Shown here piece by piece: positions 33,019 to 42,066 of a stretch of DNA of 47,720 nt. The stretch is from a virus. The stretch is taken from positions 1 through 47,720 of the IMG/VR virus record IMGVR_UViG_3300010042_000201, one strand, 5' to 3'. Under the pieces are notes generated by a model. That model worked only from the letters and a program-made list of their open reading frames with translations. It had not been told where the DNA came from and ran no database searches. The position numbers and the translations under genes were made by a program. Position 1 is the stretch's first letter. Every line of letters starts with the position of its first letter.

Positions 33019-34893
33019 TTAGCGGTCGGGGGACCAGCCCGGATCGGCCGATTTCTGGTCGAACCGCGGCACGTCGCCGAGCTTCACATCGAGGTAGTGG
33101 ACGAGGCGGCCTTCCTCTTTCTTGTAGCCGAGGCGCCGCAGGGCCTTGCCGAAAGAGGTCTCGTTCCAGGCCTTTAGACCATTGGCCAGGCACCAGTCGT
33201 TATAGGCGATCAGCATGGCCCGAGCCTGCACCTTCTCGCCGGGCGCGGGGATGACGAGCGCGGTGCAGAAGCGCTGCACCGGGTCTTTTTCCTCGCGATA
33301 GGCCTGGGTGAACTTCTTCACCTTGTCGGGGATATGCGCGTCGAGCCCGTCGCGCAGGTAGATCATCAGCCCTTCGATCAGCCAGTTGAGAATGCCGGCG
33401 CGCTCTTCGGCGAGCATGGCCAGCATGTCGTCGAACTGCATGCGCTCGCCCTCTGGAATGGTCACATCCCAGGGCGTGATCAACACACGCCGCCAGATCC
33501 CGTTGTCGCCGCCGCTGATTTCGGGAAGATCATTGCCCGAAAGGATCGGCACGAAGATCGGCCGGAACTCGAAGAACTCCTTTTGCAGGAAGCGGGCCGT
33601 CATCGTGCCGCCACCCGTCACCGCCTTGATCAGGTTTTCGCGCAGCGGCGTGCCCTTGGGCAGTTCTTCGACGACGACATAGCGGGTGTTGAAGAGGCGG
33701 GCGATATCGGGGCTGGCCTGCTGGCCGCCGCGCTGCGCGTCCCCTGTTATAGAATCGGGCGAGACCACGGTGCGGAACGTGCCGGCCATGCCGCCCACCG
33801 TTTCGATATAGACCGATTTGCCGTTGGCGCCCGAGCCCCAGTGATAGATCACCTTCTGCTCGCCATTGCCGCCCATCAGCATGGCATAGCCATCAAAGAC
33901 CTGCAGATAGCGGCGCATCTCCGCTTCGGGCTGCGAGCGCTCGAGGAACTTCATGAATTTGGGGCACGTCGCGTCCGGGTCATAGTCGACCTCGGCGAGC
34001 TTGGTGATCATGTCGGCGCGGTCGTGGTCGGTCACCTCGAGATGGCCGATCTTGCGCGGCGGAATGGGCGTGCCATCAGCCTCTGGCGTCAGGTCCTGCT
34101 CGGGATCGTCGATGCGGCTAAAGCGCAGCGTCTTGTTCCGGCAGTTGAACACCATCTTGTCGCGATCGAGCAGCTCGGCCTCGACGATCTTCTGGCTCGC
34201 CGCCTGGGTCAGCATGGCCGATGTCTTGGCGGCATTGCCGGTGCCGATGGCAAAGCGGATGCGCGCATGGCGCTTTTTTGCCAGCGTGGTTCTGGCCTTG
34301 TCGGCCTTGGCCAGCAGCGCCCGATCGGTTGCCGTCAATTCCTCGATCGGCTTCCGGCTCACGGCCTCGGCCGCGGCGATCAATCGGCCAACACGCGGCG
34401 TGGCGAGGAGAAACAACGCCTCGAGCTTGATGATGTCGACGAGGTCCTGGCCAAGAAGGCGCACATCGAGGTCGCCCTCGTCGCGCTGCCAATGCGTAGC
34501 CTTGAAGGTGATCCAGCCGAGGCCGCGCACATGTCCAACGTCCTGCCCATACCAGCGCATGAAGCGCCGCGCATTGTCGCGGTCGTTTTCGTCGTGTTCA
34601 GAGTTGCCGCGAATAATCTCGACGCGCTCTGGCGACATGCCGAGGATCTGATCATCAAGCCCATCCGTGCCGTCCTCGCCGGGAAAATCGGCTGGGTCGA
34701 AACCCGGATCATCGGGATCATGCGGCGGCAACTCGTCAGGCTGTTCTGGCTCGGCCGGTGCCTTCGGCTTGCGAGCGCCACGCTTCGGTTTTTCGGTCGC
34801 GCCGTTGCCGCCATCGACAACGGTGAGTGTCACCTTCTTGGTTCGCGACGCGGCTTTCTTGACGGGATTGTCGTCGTCGGGTGTATCGGTCAC
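33019..34893 (-). CDS. D5/P4-type phage replicative helicase
   Basis: A GTG at 34893 overlaps the previous stop by three bases (GTGA) and gives 624 residues. The first 85 are acidic and disordered. The C-terminal half is an SF3-type AAA+ helicase: Walker A at 353-360 (G-S-G-A-N-G-K-S), Walker B at 405-410 (R-Y-V-V-V-E-E), sensor near 445 (P-I-L-S-G-N-D), then a DUF5906/D5-type winged end. It would unwind DNA at the phage origin together with the upstream primase. The open frame extends upstream, but only with codons that antiparallel the primase gene. Confidence 0.85.
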   Translation of the reverse strand: MTDTPDDDNPVKKAASRTKKVTLTVVDGGNGATEKPKRGARKPKAPAEPEQPDELPPHDPDDPGFDPADFPGEDGTDGLDDQILGMSPERVEIIRGNSEHDENDRDNARRFMRWYGQDVGHVRGLGWITFKATHWQRDEGDLDVRLLGQDLVDIIKLEALFLLATPRVGRLIAAAEAVSRKPIEELTATDRALLAKADKARTTLAKKRHARIRFAIGTGNAAKTSAMLTQAASQKIVEAELLDRDKMVFNCRNKTLRFSRIDDPEQDLTPEADGTPIPPRKIGHLEVTDHDRADMITKLAEVDYDPDATCPKFMKFLERSQPEAEMRRYLQVFDGYAMLMGGNGEQKVIYHWGSGANGKSVYIETVGGMAGTFRTVVSPDSITGDAQRGGQQASPDIARLFNTRYVVVEELPKGTPLRENLIKAVTGGGTMTARFLQKEFFEFRPIFVPILSGNDLPEISGGDNGIWRRVLITPWDVTIPEGERMQFDDMLAMLAEERAGILNWLIEGLMIYLRDGLDAHIPDKVKKFTQAYREEKDPVQRFCTALVIPAPGEKVQARAMLIAYNDWCLANGLKAWNETSFGKALRRLGYKKEEGRLVHYLDVKLGDVPRFDQKSADPGWSPDR

Positions 34894-36071
34894 AAAATCA
34901 CCCGCACCAGGTCGTTGAGGTCCTTGCCGTCGCCGATAGGTTCGACGAAGGCGCAATCGAGCACCGACAGCGCCGGATTTTCCTGCAGCCGGCGTTCCCG
35001 CCAGGCTTGGGCGCGCATCAGCCCGCGGGTGACCTTTTCGACCGTCCTGGTCGCCGCCTCGTCGCTGTCGCAAAGATAGATCAGCTCCTCGGCCCAGTCG
35101 GGCGGCAGGAAGCAATCCATGTCATCGAGATCGGGCAGGCCGTGCTGGATATGCCCGTCGGCATCGCGCGCGGCGCGGCCGGCCATGTTGCCGAGGTCGA
35201 CGCCCGCCCAATAGGCCGTGTCAGGCTCGAAATTGTGTGCCAGGGCCGTCAGGGTCGTCTCGATCCCCTCGCCCATCACGATGCGCCTGGGCTTTTCGGG
35301 CGTGTAGAGCCGAATGGCGCCGCCCTTTTTGGCCCCGCGCACCTTCTTGGTCGCGATCGGCTTGCCGGTGTCGGGATGGTTGCCCAGCACCACTTTGCCC
35401 TTCGGTTTCTCGACGTCGAGCCAGGTCGCGTGCGACGCCCCAAAATGCCCATCGGGCTGTTGCACGGCCGCGACCATCGCGGGACCGGTATGCACGGTGA
35501 CCCACTGCCCGCCGATGCTTTCGACGAGCGGCAAGTGCGGATGCTCCCAGAGCTTCACGCTAACACCAGGCGGCAGCACGGCGGCGATATGCCCAAAGCC
35601 GATTCCGCGCAGCGCCAGATATTGAGCGAGATAGTCCCTGCCCCGGTTCGCCTTGGCTTCGGAGAAGATCCGGAACCCATCCTTCCGCGCCTGCTCGCGA
35701 TACCGCGCGGCCTCGCCGGCCCGGCGCTGCTCATCGGCCGTGTTCTGCGCCGCAATTTGCCGCGCCCGCTCCGGATCGAGCGGCTCGCTGGCCTTGCGGC
35801 CGGTGATGATCTCGCAGGCGCCAACGAATTGAACATTCTCGGTCTTGATGACGAGGTCGATCACGCCGCCGCCCGTCATGCCGCAGCCGCGGCAGAGAAA
35901 GGTGTTTTTCTTGGTATGGATGGCGAAGCGATCGGTGCCGCCGCACACGGGACACGGCCCGGCGCGATCGACGCCGGGCGCCAGCTTCCAGCCCTTGCGC
36001 TTGGCCCAGGCCTCGCACGTGGTCCGCATCGCCTCATCGCGCAGCGCTTCGAGTTCGGGAGGAAGGCTCAA
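34890..36071 (-). CDS. Zinc-finger/Toprim primase
   Basis: A 393-residue protein starting at TTG 36071 in a TTGA overlap with the previous gene. Residues 40-63 form a zinc finger of primase type (C-P-V-C-G-G-T-D-R-F, then C-R-G-C-G). A central DUF7146-like part follows. The C-terminal half is a Toprim domain (V-M-G-E-G-I-E-T-T-L-T-A near 265, L-I-Y-L-C-D-S-D-E near 340). These make the RNA primers for phage replication. It is the partner of the helicase gene that follows. Confidence 0.85.
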   Translation of the reverse strand: MSLPPELEALRDEAMRTTCEAWAKRKGWKLAPGVDRAGPCPVCGGTDRFAIHTKKNTFLCRGCGMTGGGVIDLVIKTENVQFVGACEIITGRKASEPLDPERARQIAAQNTADEQRRAGEAARYREQARKDGFRIFSEAKANRGRDYLAQYLALRGIGFGHIAAVLPPGVSVKLWEHPHLPLVESIGGQWVTVHTGPAMVAAVQQPDGHFGASHATWLDVEKPKGKVVLGNHPDTGKPIATKKVRGAKKGGAIRLYTPEKPRRIVMGEGIETTLTALAHNFEPDTAYWAGVDLGNMAGRAARDADGHIQHGLPDLDDMDCFLPPDWAEELIYLCDSDEAATRTVEKVTRGLMRAQAWRERRLQENPALSVLDCAFVEPIGDGKDLNDLVRVIL

Positions 36072-36376
36072 TTCGTCTGCCTTCCCTCATAGAGAACTAT
36101 TGATCGGCCGGTGACGCCGCTGGCCCGCTGCTGCGCTACAAGTCGCGGTATCTGCTTTTCAATTTCGCGCATCAGCGACTTGCGTGCCCTCGCATCCTCA
36201 ACACCGGCAACGTGAAAGGCGGCGACGGCGCAAATGGCGCCGATCAGTGCATTGAGCGTTAGTCCGTGCCCCTGGGCTTCGACGATCTTAGAAGCCTCCT
36301 TGATGCCGAGCATGATCACGTCGGCATAGATCTGCGACGAAGGATCGATATCGAGGCGAGCGTCATACTCGGTCAT
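36068..36376 (-). CDS. Phage hypothetical protein, early operon
   Basis: The ATG at 36376 overlaps the previous stop by four bases and gives 102 residues. The middle is a hydrophobic helix (L-I-G-A-I-C-A-V-A-A-F-H-V-A-G), and the ends are charged. No family recognised. Location between small genes and the primase in the replication operon is the only clue. Confidence 0.6.
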   Translation of the reverse strand: MTEYDARLDIDPSSQIYADVIMLGIKEASKIVEAQGHGLTLNALIGAICAVAAFHVAGVEDARARKSLMREIEKQIPRLVAQQRASGVTGRSIVLYEGRQTN

Positions 36377-36681
36377 CGCTTGCACCATTCGACGCACCGA
36401 AACGGCAACATCGGCTCTTCATCGCCACCGTTGGGATCGTCCATCCAGAACCCGAAATGCGGACAGCCTTGGTCATTATGGCGCTGCTCTTCCTCAGGGT
36501 TTTCGCCCTCGTGGAAGCACTCGCAGCCGTCCTCGGTCCACATGCCGAAGGCATTGAGGTAGAAGCCATCGACTTCCTCGATCGCGCTGCCATCGGCGAG
36601 CGAACCGCGCATACGCACGGCGAGGCGCGTGCCTTCGGCGGTCTGCGGCTTCTCGCCGGCAGATTTCCATTCGCCCGTCAT
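36373..36681 (-). CDS. Acidic cysteine-containing hypothetical protein
   Basis: A 102-residue acidic protein with four cysteines, two close together (D-G-C-E-C-F) and two near the end (C-P and C-V-E-W-C). It starts at an ATG in an ATGA overlap with the methyltransferase gene. It may bind a metal. Function unknown. Confidence 0.55.
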   Translation of the reverse strand: MTGEWKSAGEKPQTAEGTRLAVRMRGSLADGSAIEEVDGFYLNAFGMWTEDGCECFHEGENPEEEQRHNDQGCPHFGFWMDDPNGGDEEPMLPFRCVEWCKR

Positions 36682-39314
36682 GCCACTTCTCCCTGTTCCT
36701 GCGCTTCGGTTTCCAGCAAGCCAAACAGGTCAGGCATGGCGACTTCATCAGCCATGGCCTTCACGTATTGGCAGCCGTCGACGAAATAGGCCGGGTTGAG
36801 TTCGACGGCCCGGCCCCGCCGTTTAAGCTTGAGCGCTCGATAGGGCACGCTCATCAGCCCGCCGAACGGGTCGAACACGATCTCGCCCGGTTCGGAATAT
36901 TGGGTGATGCACCGATCGATGATGTCGAACTGCAGCGGGCAAAGGTGCATCTCGCGCCCGGCCTGCGCCTGCAGCGTGTTCATGCTCAACATGCGCGCGA
37001 CGTCGGTCCACACATCATCATGCTTGGAGTGCGGCGGCAGCAGCATGAAGGTCGAGGGCAGCGAGCCAGTCTGCTCCAGCTCCTCCGCGATCGTCACATG
37101 GTGCTGCCAGTCATAGACCGCGTTGAGCTGATAGGCCTTCCACAGTTTGAAAATGACATTGGCGTCGAGCGCGCGGATCTCTTCCCCGGTCAGCAGGCGA
37201 TTGCCCGAGACCGGCATATAGCCATGGGCATCGAGCTGCCAGCGGGCGCGGCTATAGCCATCGTCCGAGGTCCAGCGGCCGTCCTTCCATTCCTTCTTGG
37301 CCTTGGTGACCTTCTGATCGGCATAGCCATCAGAACTGTCCGAGGGCGGCTTGCGGAAGATCAGCAGATATTCGGGCAGGCCATTGCCCATCCGGCTGCC
37401 ATCCTTGCATTGCTCGGTCCAGCCCAGGCGATAGGTCTGGTTATTTTCCCGCACCACGTCCGTCGTGATTGTCTTGCGGGCGAGGAAGGCAAAGCCATGC
37501 CGCTTGAAGGCGGCAATCGTGTCGTCGGAGAAAGGATAGACCGTCTGGAAACCGAGCCCGGTCATGCCGCCCGGCACGATCCGATCTTTGACATGGATGG
37601 CGGCGACCCGGCCGGGTTTGAGCACCCGCAACAGCTGCGGAATGAGAAAGTCCATCTGCGCAAAGAAGTGACCATTGTCGTCGGTATGGCCAAAATCGGC
37701 ATAGTTCGGGGAATACTCATACTGGGTCGAGAACGGGATTGAGGTGACGATCAGGTCGACGCTGTTCTCCGCCATGCCGGCGCATTCGGGCACGCAGTCA
37801 TTGTTGACGAGAACATAGCCCTCGCCGCGCACCTCGACCCGCTCGACGCCCATGGCGCGCGTCAGCGATTGGGCCATAGCGGCCGAGGTCAGACCATACT
37901 CTTTGATGATTGCTGTCATGATCGCCATCTGCTTGTCGTGGCGGCGCCACTTGGCTTCCACGCTGTCGCGGATCGGGCGTTCGGCCTCGGTATAGATGAG
38001 GTCGACGCGGACCGTTTGCGTCTGCAGGAATCGGTAACACCGGTGAATGGCCTGGATCAGGTCGTTGAACTTGAACCCGATGCCAAGGAAGATTTCCCAG
38101 GCGCAATGGCGCTGGAAATTGCTGCCCGAGCCGAGCATCGAGGGCTTGCCCGCCAGCTCGCGGCGGCGCCCATCGGCAAAGTCGGCAAGCAAGGTTTCGC
38201 GCGCATCGAGGTCCTGGCTGCCATAGACCGTGGCAATGCCGGGAATAGCCATCTCGATCGCATGCCGCTCCGCCTCGAGGTCGTGCCAGATGATCCGGTG
38301 CGCTTTCGGGTCGAGCGCCCGAAGCTCGAGCATCTTGCCGACCCGCGCATCGAGGCTATCGCGCTTCTCCCGCGCCGCGTCCGAGAGGCTGGCCGCAGCA
38401 TTGCGCAGCAGCCGCCCCTGCCCGCTCTTTTCCGCCCCGGCCGAGGCATGGTCGGCCGGCAGCTCGTGCCAGTGCACTTCGAGCGGCGGCAGATCATAGC
38501 CCTCGTCGGAAAACCCGAGATCGCTGGGCTTCTGCACGAACAGGCCCCAGCTCGCCACCCACAGCCAGAACTCCCGCTCTTTGTGCGGGTGAATGGTCAG
38601 CTTGTCGGCCTGCTCGCTATTGCGCTTGAAGAACCGGGTCTTGGCCTGGCCAACATCCATCACCTCGAGGAATGCGGAATAGGCCAGCAACTCGATATAT
38701 TCGTTCGGGCTCGGCGTGGCGGTCGCGACGAACTTGTATTCGACGCCATCAAAGAGACGCATGAACTCGCGGAAGGTCTTGGTGCCGCCAAAGCCGCGCA
38801 GGCAGCTCGCCTCGTCGAGGCTGGTGACGGTGAAGGCGCGCGGGTCAAGCTTGCCGTCGCGCACTGTCTCGTAATTGGCGATATAGAGAAAGCCGTCCGC
38901 CGTGCCGTCGATCGTGCGGATGAACTTTAGGCTCGGCACCCGCTCGGGACGCCCCTCCTGCCAGGCGCGCAGCTCTGCCCGCTGCGCATCCGTAATGTTC
39001 GGATGCTCGCCCGTCGCCAGCGTCTTCACATCGGCCATGAATTCGCGGCGCACGCCGAGCGGCGCGACGATCAGCCCCTTGCCACCGAAGCGCGCGACAA
39101 TAATGCGCAGGATCTCAATCTGCACGAAGGTTTTGCCGAGGCCAAAGGCGGCGAACAGCGCTCGTCGCCCACCAAGGCAGGCCCATTGGACCATAGCCCG
39201 CTGATGCGGCTTGAGCAGCGGATTGATCTCATCGTCTTCGACGACGAAACCCGAGACCGGCGCCATGGCCACCTTAGCGGCGAGGAAGTCGGAATAGGAG
39301 AGCAGCTGGGTCAT
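36678..39314 (-). CDS. Helicase-adenine/cytosine-N4 methyltransferase fusion
   Basis: An 878-residue protein from the ATG at 39314 (ATGA overlap). Residues 50-440 are an SF2 helicase: Walker A-like A-F-G-L-G-K-T (56-62), D-E-A-S (167-170), A-T-A-T-P-S (197-202) and Q-A-I-H-R-C-Y-R near 421-428. Residues 515-860 are an amino-methyltransferase of beta order: catalytic T-S-I-P-F-S (524-529), then the target region, then the SAM motif F-D-P-F-G-G (814-819). The usual D-P-P-Y/S-P-P-Y is S-I-P-F here. No restriction subunit is nearby, so it is probably an orphan phage methylase that protects DNA. Confidence 0.85.
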   Translation of the reverse strand: MTQLLSYSDFLAAKVAMAPVSGFVVEDDEINPLLKPHQRAMVQWACLGGRRALFAAFGLGKTFVQIEILRIIVARFGGKGLIVAPLGVRREFMADVKTLATGEHPNITDAQRAELRAWQEGRPERVPSLKFIRTIDGTADGFLYIANYETVRDGKLDPRAFTVTSLDEASCLRGFGGTKTFREFMRLFDGVEYKFVATATPSPNEYIELLAYSAFLEVMDVGQAKTRFFKRNSEQADKLTIHPHKEREFWLWVASWGLFVQKPSDLGFSDEGYDLPPLEVHWHELPADHASAGAEKSGQGRLLRNAAASLSDAAREKRDSLDARVGKMLELRALDPKAHRIIWHDLEAERHAIEMAIPGIATVYGSQDLDARETLLADFADGRRRELAGKPSMLGSGSNFQRHCAWEIFLGIGFKFNDLIQAIHRCYRFLQTQTVRVDLIYTEAERPIRDSVEAKWRRHDKQMAIMTAIIKEYGLTSAAMAQSLTRAMGVERVEVRGEGYVLVNNDCVPECAGMAENSVDLIVTSIPFSTQYEYSPNYADFGHTDDNGHFFAQMDFLIPQLLRVLKPGRVAAIHVKDRIVPGGMTGLGFQTVYPFSDDTIAAFKRHGFAFLARKTITTDVVRENNQTYRLGWTEQCKDGSRMGNGLPEYLLIFRKPPSDSSDGYADQKVTKAKKEWKDGRWTSDDGYSRARWQLDAHGYMPVSGNRLLTGEEIRALDANVIFKLWKAYQLNAVYDWQHHVTIAEELEQTGSLPSTFMLLPPHSKHDDVWTDVARMLSMNTLQAQAGREMHLCPLQFDIIDRCITQYSEPGEIVFDPFGGLMSVPYRALKLKRRGRAVELNPAYFVDGCQYVKAMADEVAMPDLFGLLETEAQEQGEVA

Positions 39315-39955
39315 GCTGCACCGCCAGCGTGTTCGGCCTCGGCCCATCCACCCCACTGGTCTGCCATTGCGTTCGCAACGCCAGGGAAAAATCGGCTGCG
39401 CTCTTTCTGGCGAGCGGGACCGGGCGGCATACGCCACACGCGATGAACGATGACTTCCGGTTTGACAGGATGGGTCGGCACCAGATTTGGCAGACCCTTC
39501 AACCACAGACATGTGCGCTTCGCCTCGCCGTCGCCAAACTGCCACGGCTGGATGGACTGCGAATGCACTTGAAAGTTGGTGATGCGGGCCTTCGCGTGCC
39601 GGTGCATTACCGGGTTCTCGATCGCAATGCGCTCGATTGGCGCATTCCAGCATGCAGAGAACAGGGCGGCGCCTTCATCGAGGTCCTGCCACATCTGCTC
39701 GAGAGTCTTTCCTGACGGCGGCGCAGTGAGCCAACGAACGCCGGAATTGCACAACCGGGTGCAGGGCGGGTGCGCGACCATCAGCAGGTCCCACCCGTCG
39801 CCCAGCAAAGTGCGCACGTCCCCTATGATGTGGCGATTTGAATGGTCTTCTGCCGGTAGCAGATCGCAAGACCAAGCATCATGACCGCGCGCGGCAAAGG
39901 CCCGGCGCACAATCCCGGAAAACTCGCAGGCGACAAGAACGCGAAGTGCTTTCAT
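39311..39955 (-). CDS. Cytosine-methyltransferase-like phage protein
   Basis: A 214-residue protein opening with a SAM-type motif (L-V-A-C-E-F-S-G-I-V-R-R-A-F). It then has H-P-P-C-T (62-66), like the catalytic P-C loop of C5 methylases, and I-E-N-P (112-115), like the ENV motif. It is half the usual length and seems to lack the target-recognition part. Similar short proteins are common in phages and their activity is not established. It lies directly before the helicase-methylase gene. Confidence 0.7.
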   Translation of the reverse strand: MKALRVLVACEFSGIVRRAFAARGHDAWSCDLLPAEDHSNRHIIGDVRTLLGDGWDLLMVAHPPCTRLCNSGVRWLTAPPSGKTLEQMWQDLDEGAALFSACWNAPIERIAIENPVMHRHAKARITNFQVHSQSIQPWQFGDGEAKRTCLWLKGLPNLVPTHPVKPEVIVHRVWRMPPGPARQKERSRFFPGVANAMADQWGGWAEAEHAGGAA

Positions 39956-40191
39956 CGACCCACCTCGATCGGCACGATGCGACGATTGTGAAAGTCCCGG
40001 CCGCCATCGGTGACGGTGACGAGCCGCTTGAACTGCTCGCAGGCCTCCATCAGTTGATCGACCTGGGCCATGTCATAGTCGGCGAGCACGATCCCGCCCT
40101 GGTTCTCGACCAGCAGCCGATGATCGCCCGAAGGCTCGAGCTGGGCGCGCGGATGGATCGAAGGCGAGTGATATTGCGGAGCGCGTCTCAT
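39952..40191 (-). CDS. Small early hypothetical protein
   Basis: A 79-residue protein with a central V-D-Q-L-M-E-A-C-E-Q-F-K-R helix. Its start and stop codons overlap both neighbours by four bases. No domain recognised. Confidence 0.55.
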   Translation of the reverse strand: MRRAPQYHSPSIHPRAQLEPSGDHRLLVENQGGIVLADYDMAQVDQLMEACEQFKRLVTVTDGGRDFHNRRIVPIEVGR

Positions 40192-41312
40192 GCCTCGCCT
40201 CCGAACCGCTTCTGGGTGGCGTGCATGCGACCGACATTGGTGAGGCCCAGCTTGTGCGCCCAGCCGGCCAGCGTGCCATGCGGGTGGCCGAGGTCGTCGC
40301 TCATGATCGCCAGAGGCACTTCGGCAGCATAGCCGGCGCGCATCGCCGCCTCGGCGGTCTGCCTGGTCAACTTGCCCTTTTGGAGCAACAGGAGCGCAAC
40401 TTCCCCTTCATAGGCTTCGCGCAGGCGCGCACGTCCGAGGAAATCGGGTGCCGTCTCTCCGGCTGTCACGCCATCACCTGGGCGTCCACGTTCGGCTCTG
40501 AGGGTATCGACCGACTGCCTCCCAGCGGCATCCTTTGTCCCCGCAGCGCTCAGCCGCTGGTCGGTATCCAGAGGCTGCGGGCAATCGTTCGCCGTTCCCG
40601 GCAATTCCATTTCGCCTTCGAGCGCCTTGAGCGCCACGTCGGCCAGCGCGCCCATGGCCTTGATCGCCTCGGGCGTGAAATCGACCGTGTCGCCATCGAG
40701 CGCGACGACGCCGCAGAACTCGGCGAGCTTCTGCACCGCTTCGCTGCTCAGCCGATCGCTGGCCATGGTCAGCGCCAGCACCGAGAACGCGAACTGATGC
40801 CACTTGCGCGGCTCCAGCGGCTGGGTCGGCGCCGGCTTGTCAGCCCTGGCCGGCTTCTTTTTCGGCGCGCTGACCATGGGCGCATCGGCCGCGAGGATCT
40901 TCTCGCGCTTGTCGCTGATCACGCGTTCGAAGGCATCATCGGCCAGTTCGGCGAGGTGCTGCGCCCGGCTCGACAGCTTTTTGCTGATGCCGATATCGGC
41001 GAGCGTGAATGGCGTATTGTCGAAAACCGGTTCCTCTTGGTCACCGGTTTCCCCGTCAAGGTTCGAGCGATCGGCCGGGCGTCCGCCCTGGCTCATCTCC
41101 CCATTGGCCTTGGCTTGCCGCAAGAGAATGCCGAGCTTGCGCTCCGCCCGCGCGCCCAGCTCCTGGCAATCGGCCTGCATCCGCCTGTCGCGCGCAATCC
41201 GGGCATAGGCTTTCGCCCGCTCGGCGGCGTTCCGGATATCGACAACCTCGTCGACCCGCACCGCCGCGGCCAGCGCTTCCCGCGCGCTTTCATAAAGGGC
41301 GAGCTGGGTCAT
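40188..41312 (-). CDS. Phage domain protein of the early operon
   Basis: A 374-residue protein. Residues 1-145 form a charged helical domain with a pattern I recognise from many phages (an R-A-K-A-Y-A-R-I-A-R-D-R-R segment and L-A-D-I-G-I-S-K-K-L-S-S-R-A-Q), without known function. A long Ala/Pro-rich linker follows. The last 80 residues (A-M-R-A-G-Y-A-A-E-V-P-L-A, then R-M-H-A-T-Q-K-R) look like a DNA-binding helix-turn-helix. A replication or transcription accessory role is possible. Confidence 0.65.
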   Translation of the reverse strand: MTQLALYESAREALAAAVRVDEVVDIRNAAERAKAYARIARDRRMQADCQELGARAERKLGILLRQAKANGEMSQGGRPADRSNLDGETGDQEEPVFDNTPFTLADIGISKKLSSRAQHLAELADDAFERVISDKREKILAADAPMVSAPKKKPARADKPAPTQPLEPRKWHQFAFSVLALTMASDRLSSEAVQKLAEFCGVVALDGDTVDFTPEAIKAMGALADVALKALEGEMELPGTANDCPQPLDTDQRLSAAGTKDAAGRQSVDTLRAERGRPGDGVTAGETAPDFLGRARLREAYEGEVALLLLQKGKLTRQTAEAAMRAGYAAEVPLAIMSDDLGHPHGTLAGWAHKLGLTNVGRMHATQKRFGGEA

Positions 41313-41587
41313 GCCGGCTCACCCACGCGCTTAAGATGATGGGTAAAAAGCGCAAGATCATCGACTTGTTCGATGACTGGCTTGAAGCAACGGGCGCTAA
41401 AGCCCGCGTCGATATCAGGAAATTCCAGATAGAGCGTGCCGTTGCTGACATAAGTTTCGCGGATGAAAAGCACGTCTCCGAATGCCGGAAAATTTGGCTG
41501 AGGCGCGCTGTCATGGCCGGCCGGGAACCAGCTGCCATTCTCGGCAATACAAACACACTTCACGCCCGGCCTGGCCCAGCTGCTCAT
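41309..41587 (-). CDS. Small early hypothetical protein
   Basis: The ATG at 41587 overlaps the stop of the CII-like gene by four bases and gives 92 residues. The sequence has a C-V-C-I-A-E-N-G-S-W beginning and a Y-V-S-N-G-T-L-Y-L-E-F strand. No family is recognised. The longer frame seen upstream is an artefact of the overlapping gene. Confidence 0.55.
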   Translation of the reverse strand: MSSWARPGVKCVCIAENGSWFPAGHDSAPQPNFPAFGDVLFIRETYVSNGTLYLEFPDIDAGFSARCFKPVIEQVDDLALFTHHLKRVGEPA

Positions 41588-42066
41588 TCCCCCGCCTCCA
41601 GCTTGATTTGCTCGGCCAGGGCATGCGCGCTGCGGATAAGCTCGTGCAGCTTGCCGACGATGCGGCGCCCTTCGGCGGGCGATACCTTTCCGTCGCGCAG
41701 CGCCTTGCCGATATCGACCGTCGCCTGCCCGAGATCCTCGGCCATTTCGCCCGTCGCCTTGATGATGCAGCCGGCGCCCGCGCCCTCCGGCAGCGGTATC
41801 AGCACGCAATCGAGCGCGCCGGCGAGATATTCGAGCACCGCAAGGTTGCGGCTCACCTTAGCGAGGTCATAGAGGACATCGGCCGGTATGAAGTCTTTCA
41901 GCTCGGCCGGGTTGGCATAGTCCGACAGCCGCTGCTGGCCGACCCGCGTCACCTTGGCGGCGGCGGTCTGCCCGCGCGAGCCTTCGCCGAACGAGGCATA
42001 GGTCTGCGCCGTCGCCGTCTTGAGCCCGGCATAGAATGCGTCTGATTGTGGCCCGCGCTCTGTCAC
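41584..42066 (-). CDS. CII-like (CP76-type) phage regulator
   Basis: A GTG at 42066 overlaps the preceding stop by three bases (GTGA) and gives 160 residues. The order of helices and the segments V-G-Q-Q-R-L-S-D-Y-A-N-P-A-E and L-A-V-L-E-Y-L-A-G-A-L-D-C-V-L resemble the phage regulatory protein CII family (CP76), a DNA-binding helper of the lysis-lysogeny choice. The C-terminal helix would oligomerise. This is a plausible, not certain, identification. Confidence 0.6.
   Translation of the reverse strand: MTERGPQSDAFYAGLKTATAQTYASFGEGSRGQTAAAKVTRVGQQRLSDYANPAELKDFIPADVLYDLAKVSRNLAVLEYLAGALDCVLIPLPEGAGAGCIIKATGEMAEDLGQATVDIGKALRDGKVSPAEGRRIVGKLHELIRSAHALAEQIKLEAGE

Noticed and set aside
33334-35079. 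581-residue open frame on the plus strand
   Set aside because: It lies antisense to the helicase and primase genes, which have clear motifs, and its sequence has no domain. Long antisense frames are expected in high-GC coding DNA.
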